From JBEIUO01 sp964549785 (lineage in GTDB: Bacteria; Planctomycetota; Phycisphaerae; Phycisphaerales; UBA1924), in assembly GCA_964549785.1 (NCBI GenBank), contig CAZJXA010000123.1:1-9882 (forward strand): a stretch of 9,882 nt of DNA. Reading direction: 5' to 3'. Below, piece after piece: positions 6,769-9,882 of this stretch; the stretch's first letter is position 1; the number at the start of each line of letters is the position of its first letter. The translations under genes and the position numbers were made by a program. Below the pieces are notes generated by a model. That model was not told the DNA's origin. It made no database searches and saw nothing but the letters and a program-made list of their open reading frames with translations.

Positions 6769-7941
6769 ATGTCCTTCTCTGGCAAAGCCACCTATACCGC
6801 CGGCACGGATCTTCCTGAACTCGCCGAAGACGTCGCCGATCTCGTTTCGATCGTCTCGCCTTTCGAGACCGCCCTCCTTGACCACCTGGGCGACCCGACC
6901 CGTGCAGCTCAGTCCACGATCCACGAATGGCTCGAGGACACCCTGCTCCTCAACGCCGACAGCATCAATCAGGTGACCTTCACGCCCAACGCGCAGGACG
7001 TCACCGGCATCACCGTCTTCAATGGCCCCCGATTCCAGGTTGGCGACCTCGTCCGTCCCGGCAACGCCGCCGAGGTCATGCTCGTCACCGCTGTCGCCGC
7101 CAACGTCATCACCGTGGTCCGCCGCTACGGCAGCACGCCCGCCTCAAACGTGTCGAACGGGCTGAAACTCACGATCCTGGGCAACGCCGCGCTGGAGGGA
7201 GCCGATGCCCCGACCACCCGATTCACCAGCCGCGTCCGCAAGCAAAATTACACGCAAATCTTCACCTCCACCTGCGACGTCACCGGCACCATGCAGGCCA
7301 CTCGAGCCCGGGGCGTTTCCGACGAGCTTGAGTACCAGAAGCAGAACCGTCTGCGGGAACTGCTGCGCGACCTTGAGAATTGCGTCATCAACGGAGCCGC
7401 GCCCGCCGCCAGCCCGCAAGGCTCGACGTCGGTGCGGCGCTCCATGAACGGGGTCATCAAGTCGATCGCGACGAACCAGTTTATCCCCGGCCAGTCGGGC
7501 TTCCCCGCCGGCGGCGGCGGCGGCACCGACCTCAGCGAGAGCGTGCTGAATTCGGCCCTCCGGCTCATCTGGGAGCAATCCTCCGGCCGGGTGGACACCA
7601 TCGTCGTCAACGGCCTGCAGAAGCGCCGCATCAACCAGTTCATCACCCCCGCGCAGCGCCACCTCACGCCCGACGACCAGCGCCTCAGCGAGATCATCAG
7701 CGTGTATGAGTCGGACTTCGGCACCTGCCGCGTCCTTCTCTCGCGCTGGATGCCCGCCGACACCGTCCTTTTCCTCGACAGTTCCCGCATCGAGGTCATG
7801 CCGCTCTCGGGCCGCAGCTTCCACTTCAAGCCTCTCGCGGCGACGGGCGACTCACACACCGGCCAACTCATCGGCGAATACACCATGGAGTTCCGCAACG
7901 AGGCGGCCCACGGATTGGTGCGCGGGCTGTCGATCGTGTGA
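6769..7941 (+). CDS. Phage major capsid protein, DUF5309 / SU10-type (HK97 fold)
   Basis: The protein has 390 residues. It resembles the DUF5309 family, which includes the major capsid protein of phage SU10 and builds the icosahedral shell. Visible hallmarks: 'ADLVSIVSPFETALLDHLG' (23-41), the opening 'P-x-ETPLL' type helix; 'FNGPRFQVGDLVRPGNAAEVMLVTAV' (84-109), a small beta domain; 'RKQNYTQIFTSTCDVTGTMQA' (157-177); 'DELEYQKQNRLRELLRDLENCVINGA' (185-210), the long spine-like helix ending in NG; 'DTIVVNGLQKRRINQF' (276-291) and 'HLTPDDQ' (298-304); then 'FLDSSRIEVMPL' (335-346), a usual capsid ending. A Gly-rich loop lies at 245-252. I see no fused protease or long N-terminal delta domain, which fits the separate scaffold-like protein upstream. 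It should be the most highly expressed gene here and has a good ribosome site. Confidence 0.86.
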   Translation: MSFSGKATYTAGTDLPELAEDVADLVSIVSPFETALLDHLGDPTRAAQSTIHEWLEDTLLLNADSINQVTFTPNAQDVTGITVFNGPRFQVGDLVRPGNAAEVMLVTAVAANVITVVRRYGSTPASNVSNGLKLTILGNAALEGADAPTTRFTSRVRKQNYTQIFTSTCDVTGTMQATRARGVSDELEYQKQNRLRELLRDLENCVINGAAPAASPQGSTSVRRSMNGVIKSIATNQFIPGQSGFPAGGGGGTDLSESVLNSALRLIWEQSSGRVDTIVVNGLQKRRINQFITPAQRHLTPDDQRLSEIISVYESDFGTCRVLLSRWMPADTVLFLDSSRIEVMPLSGRSFHFKPLAATGDSHTGQLIGEYTMEFRNEAAHGLVRGLSIV

Positions 7942-8115
7942 CACCGAGATTGCAGATCGCAGGTCACGCACCTCTTCAGGAATGTGGGCGCTGCGATTCG
8001 CCCGCCCTGCTCCTCCTCCTGCCCCTCCTCCTCCTCCCCGCTTCGCTCGCTCGGCCGCCACCGGGCGGGCGGATTGCTGGTTCTGAAATGCTCTTCCGCC
8101 CTCTGGAGACCTCCC
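7942..8115. repeat. Intergenic spacer 3 with inverted repeat around a CT-rich loop
   Basis: The spacer is 174 bases long. Just after the capsid stop it carries GCAGATCGCA (7952-7961), a word repeated in spacer 5 and nearly so in spacer 4. GCGATTCGCCCGCCC (7993-8007) is complementary at 12 of 15 positions to GGGCGGGCGGATTGC (8063-8077). The loop between is a pyrimidine run made of CTC/TCC triplets (8008-8040). No T-run follows the stem. The frame from 7984 into the next gene is open, but its translation here is low-complexity Ser/Pro. Confidence 0.55.
8105..8108 (+). promoter_or_regulatory. Shine-Dalgarno site of the connector gene
   Basis: GGAG lies 7 bases before the ATG at 8116 and decides this start over the open frame further upstream. 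Confidence 0.65.
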
Positions 8116-8769
8116 ATGCTCGCCACCGACCGAGACATCCTCGCCCTCGAACCCTTCCTCTTCCGCGACACCATCTGGCTCAACCAGCGACTGTGCCGGG
8201 GCACGGTGAACGTCAACGAATCGGTCGTCGACGCCACCACACTCGACGTTGACTTCGATCTCGCGGGCGTGAAGAAGGGGCACGTCGTCACTGTCGCGGG
8301 CACTTCCTATGAAGTCGCCTCTGTCAACGATTCCAATCAACTCACCATCACCCGCCTCCGCGCGAACAACGACGAGCCGGGCGGTGCCCCCAGCCCGATC
8401 ACCGCGGCCGAGGCCTACGTCATGACCTTCCGACCGCAACTCGCGCTCGTCGAACGCCAGATCTACCTCATGGCCGGCCTCGATCCCGACAACGCCCCCG
8501 ACCCCGTCATCGGTCCGCGCCAGCCGACTCCGGAGCAGATCACCAACCCCGTCTCGCTCCGGCACCTCAACGTCGTGGGGGCCCTCCACATCATCTTCAC
8601 CGCGGCGAGCTTCTCATCGGTACCGGATTCCGCCCTCGCTCGTCGGGCCGCGATGTACCGCGCGGCGTTCAACGAAGAACGGGCCCGCATCCGCATCGAG
8701 ATCGACCTCAACGAAGACGGCAAGCCCGACGTCACCCGTCGCCTCAATTCGTTGCTGCTGCGGAGGTAG
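8116..8769 (+). CDS. Phage virion protein, probable head-tail connector
   Basis: The protein has 217 residues and is soluble, without membrane segments. I do not recognise a named family with certainty. It starts with a helical stretch (TDRDILALEPFLFRDTIWLNQ, 4-24). A compact beta-rich part follows (VDATTLDVDFDLAGVKKGHVVTVAGTSYEVASV, 38-70), like a small barrel. Then comes 'LVERQIYLMAGLD' (111-123) and a helical C-terminus (ALARRAAMYRAAFNEERARIRIEIDLNEDGKPDVTRRL, 173-210). The late 'AAMYRAAFNEER' helix and the place right after the capsid gene are typical of head completion or connector proteins. The segment D197-L-N-E-D-G-K-P-D205 matches the DxNxDGxxD pattern of a calcium-binding loop, but a single loop may be chance. 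The connector role is inferred from position and size. It could instead be another minor head protein. Confidence 0.6.
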   Translation: MLATDRDILALEPFLFRDTIWLNQRLCRGTVNVNESVVDATTLDVDFDLAGVKKGHVVTVAGTSYEVASVNDSNQLTITRLRANNDEPGGAPSPITAAEAYVMTFRPQLALVERQIYLMAGLDPDNAPDPVIGPRQPTPEQITNPVSLRHLNVVGALHIIFTAASFSSVPDSALARRAAMYRAAFNEERARIRIEIDLNEDGKPDVTRRLNSLLLRR

Positions 8770-8919
8770 CAGATCGGCAGATAGGCAAATAAGCAGATGG
8801 GCAAATGGGCGGATGAGCAATAACGCCACGCTCAACGACCCCTGTATGGCTCTGCTTCATTGCTCGATCTGCTTATTTGTCTATCTGCTTATTTGCCCGT
8901 CTGCCATCTGCCTATCTGG
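8769..8919. repeat. Large inverted repeat built of octamers (spacer 4)
   Basis: The left arm (8769-8821), starting inside the connector stop codon, reads as octamers: GCAGATCG, GCAGATAG, GCAAATAA, GCAGATGG, GCAAATGG, GCGGATGA, GCAAT. The right arm (8859-8919) carries the reverse-complement word ATCTGCTTATTTG twice (8867-8879, 8883-8895), then further copies up to ATCTGG. GGCAAATAAGCAGAT (8784-8798) pairs perfectly with 8883-8897, and GAGCAAT (8815-8821) pairs perfectly with 8859-8865. The loop is about 37 bases. The right arm ends on the GGA of the next ribosome site. It is not a CRISPR: there are no unique spacers and the unit is too short. Mobile hairpin repeat and regulatory leader are both possible. 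Confidence 0.85.
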
Positions 8920-8921
8920 AA
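8918..8921 (+). promoter_or_regulatory. Shine-Dalgarno site overlapped by the hairpin
   Basis: GGAA, six C, then the ATG at 8928. The first two bases are also the last two of the inverted-repeat right arm, so folding could hide part of it. Confidence 0.6.
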
Positions 8922-8927
8922 CCCCCC

Positions 8928-9326
8928 ATGCTCCTCCTCACTCCCACCGCAACCTTCGGCTCGATCATCCTCGCCGACCTCACCGCCGCCACCATCTCGC
9001 GCACGCCAAAGCGCATCATCGCCGATCACTCCGACACCGGCCCTCACGTTGCCTTCGCAGACGTCCCGGAGTTTCAGACCCTCATCCGCCTCGTAGGCCG
9101 CGTTCTGAAGGACGACGTCAACCTCCTCGCTCCGGGCCAAGCCGCCACGCTCGCGATCACCACCGCCGCCACCGGCTCTGACCGACCCCGCCGCAGGCTT
9201 GCCGCGGCCAGCACTCTCGTCGACGTCAAGTACGACTTCACCGACGCGAAAGGCTGCACCCGCACGCTCGAGTTCCTGGCGACCTCCGACGGAAACAGCG
9301 ACCCCATCTCGATCACCGACGCGTGA
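8928..9326 (+). CDS. Small hypothetical phage structural protein
   Basis: The protein has 132 residues and I do not recognise a family. It is predicted soluble and rich in Ala, Thr and Asp, with several short beta-like stretches: TATFGSIILADL (7-18), KRIIADH (28-34), HVAFADV (40-46), AATLAITTAA (72-81), TLVDVKYDF (96-104), TRTLEFLATS (111-120). One helix-like segment, EFQTLIRLVGRVL, lies at 48-60. A beta-rich protein of this size after the connector could be a tail-tube, baseplate-edge or head-decoration component, but sequence does not decide. It starts at the ATG at 8928, behind a GGAA site. The longer frame from 8877 would translate the inverted repeat and is less likely. C-rich third positions match the other phage genes, supporting one module. 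Confidence 0.6.
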   Translation: MLLLTPTATFGSIILADLTAATISRTPKRIIADHSDTGPHVAFADVPEFQTLIRLVGRVLKDDVNLLAPGQAATLAITTAATGSDRPRRRLAAASTLVDVKYDFTDAKGCTRTLEFLATSDGNSDPISITDA

Positions 9327-9472
9327 ATCAGATTGCGGATGGCAGATCGCAACACAGATGGAGGCACCGTCCTTGAATCTGTCCTTTGCCATCTGAATCT
9401 GCTCTCTGGGCCCGCCTTCTCTGAATTGGTGCTTCGCCACTTGCCATTTTACATCTGCTATCTGGAGCCCCC
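9327..9472. repeat. Intergenic spacer 5 with a related inverted repeat
   Basis: Starting two bases after the stop codon, the left arm (9329-9361) reads CAGATTG, CGGATGG, CAGATCG, CAACACAGATGG, a 7-base variant of the spacer-4 word. The reverse complement appears twice: TGCCATCTGAATCTG (9387-9401), which pairs with 9329-9344 with one gap and one mismatch, and a second copy at 9441-9464 ending ATCTGCTATCTGG, directly before the next ATG. GCAGATCGCA (9342-9351) is shared exactly with spacer 3. The 9464-9467 ribosome site overlaps the end of this arm. Confidence 0.7.
9464..9467 (+). promoter_or_regulatory. Shine-Dalgarno site of the last gene
   Basis: GGAG followed by five C and the ATG at 9473. 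It overlaps the edge of the repeat arm, as in the preceding spacer. Confidence 0.6.
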
Positions 9473-9844
9473 ATGCCCTCTTCTTTCAGGTCTCTCAACC
9501 TCTTCGGCTCCGGTCCCCACCGCTTCACCGTGGGTCGTCGAGGCCAACTTCTCGTCCCCGACCTCTTTCTTAGCGGGTCGGGTTCCGGCTCGACGCCGCA
9601 GGGCCTCATCGAACTCGATGTTCTCGTTACCGGACGCTTGGTCGCTCCGTCCGAGGCCGCGCTCCGGACTCTCGAATCCGCAATCGCCGCCCAGCTCACC
9701 GATCCGCTCCAAGTGGGCACCCTTATCGATCTCCACGCCCGTTCCTTCGCCAACATGTCCTTCATCATCTTCGAGCAAGCCGCTCCCACCGAGCGCAACC
9801 GCCAGTTCTCACTCCCCTACCTCGCCCGCTTCCGGGCCCTTTGA
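9473..9844 (+). CDS. Small phage protein, probable tail or connector component
   Basis: The protein has 123 residues and no family is recognised with certainty. Features: a beta-type N-terminal half with GPHRFTVGRRGQLLVP (14-29); a Ser/Gly loop (34-40); IELDVLVTGRLVAPSEAALRTLESAI (46-71), a strand followed by a helix; then GTLIDLHARSFANMSFIIFE (82-101) and a closing SLPYLARFRAL. The form 'G-T-L-x-D-x-x-x-R-x-F-x-N-M ... F-E' followed by a strand up to the C-terminus resembles small phage proteins of the tail or baseplate, in which the ring-shaped subunit is an alpha/beta sandwich. The place after the connector and a further small protein fits a tail-terminator or neck role. This is inference from layout. 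The start is set by a GGAG site. The gene is complete and ends 38 bases before the window end. Confidence 0.6.
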   Translation: MPSSFRSLNLFGSGPHRFTVGRRGQLLVPDLFLSGSGSGSTPQGLIELDVLVTGRLVAPSEAALRTLESAIAAQLTDPLQVGTLIDLHARSFANMSFIIFEQAAPTERNRQFSLPYLARFRAL

Positions 9845-9882
9845 ACTGGCGCCCCCAACTGGGGAAGGGCCGGGGGGGGGGT
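9845..9882. other. Window end with ten-G run
   Basis: After the last stop codon there is a small palindrome (CCCC AACT GGGG, 9853-9864), then G-rich sequence with ten consecutive G at 9872-9881. No gene is visible. A homopolymer run at the very end may reflect a contig end or sequencing artefact. Confidence 0.5.

Noticed and set aside
8769..8919. CRISPR array
   Set aside because: The repeated unit is only 8 bases, contiguous and inverted half-way, with no unique spacers between copies.
8877..8927. Upstream start for the gene at 8928
   Set aside because: The extension would translate the inverted-repeat arm. The ATG at 8928 has its own ribosome site.

Overview
The window is GC-rich bacterial DNA. 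The left half looks like ordinary chromosome. The right half is the start of a phage head (virion) gene module. The long secreted helical protein at 786-2243, the scarcity of Shine-Dalgarno sites upstream of the left-hand genes, and the base composition suggest Planctomycetota, perhaps Phycisphaerae. This assignment is inference from style only; no rRNA or marker gene is present.

Left half (1-4274): the 5' end of a minus-strand membrane-anchored protein with a TonB-like N-terminus (1-180); a small AhpD/carboxymuconolactone-decarboxylase-fold protein with an intact CxxCxxxH centre (336-713, +); a secreted protein of unknown function (786-2243, -); a five-helix YdcZ/DUF606-type membrane protein (2338-2817, +); and an MFS transporter (2979-4274, +). 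These genes share no evident pathway.

A 397-base gap without a convincing gene (4275-4671) separates this from a co-directional series: an SPP1-type portal (4672-6126), a small scaffold-like protein (6261-6638), a DUF5309/SU10-type major capsid protein (6769-7941), a probable head-tail connector (8116-8769) and two small structural-type proteins (8928-9326, 9473-9844). The order portal, scaffold, capsid, connector is standard for tailed-phage heads. No terminase, protease, integrase or lysis gene is visible, so this may be part of a prophage, a remnant, or a domesticated particle such as a gene transfer agent.

The unusual part is the space between the phage genes. All five junctions are 130-174 bases long, where tailed phages usually pack head genes tightly. 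The last two hold runs of a 7-8-base word (GCAGATNG and relatives) that begin just after one stop codon and return in reverse complement just before the next ribosome binding site, so each can fold into a large imperfect hairpin. The word GCAGATCG occurs in the last three spacers. All five downstream genes start after a very similar box (GGAG/GGAA, then C-rich, then ATG).

Strand composition also switches at the junction. The + strand is G-rich on the left whichever way the genes point, and C-rich on the right. The window ends in a run of ten G, which may be a contig end.
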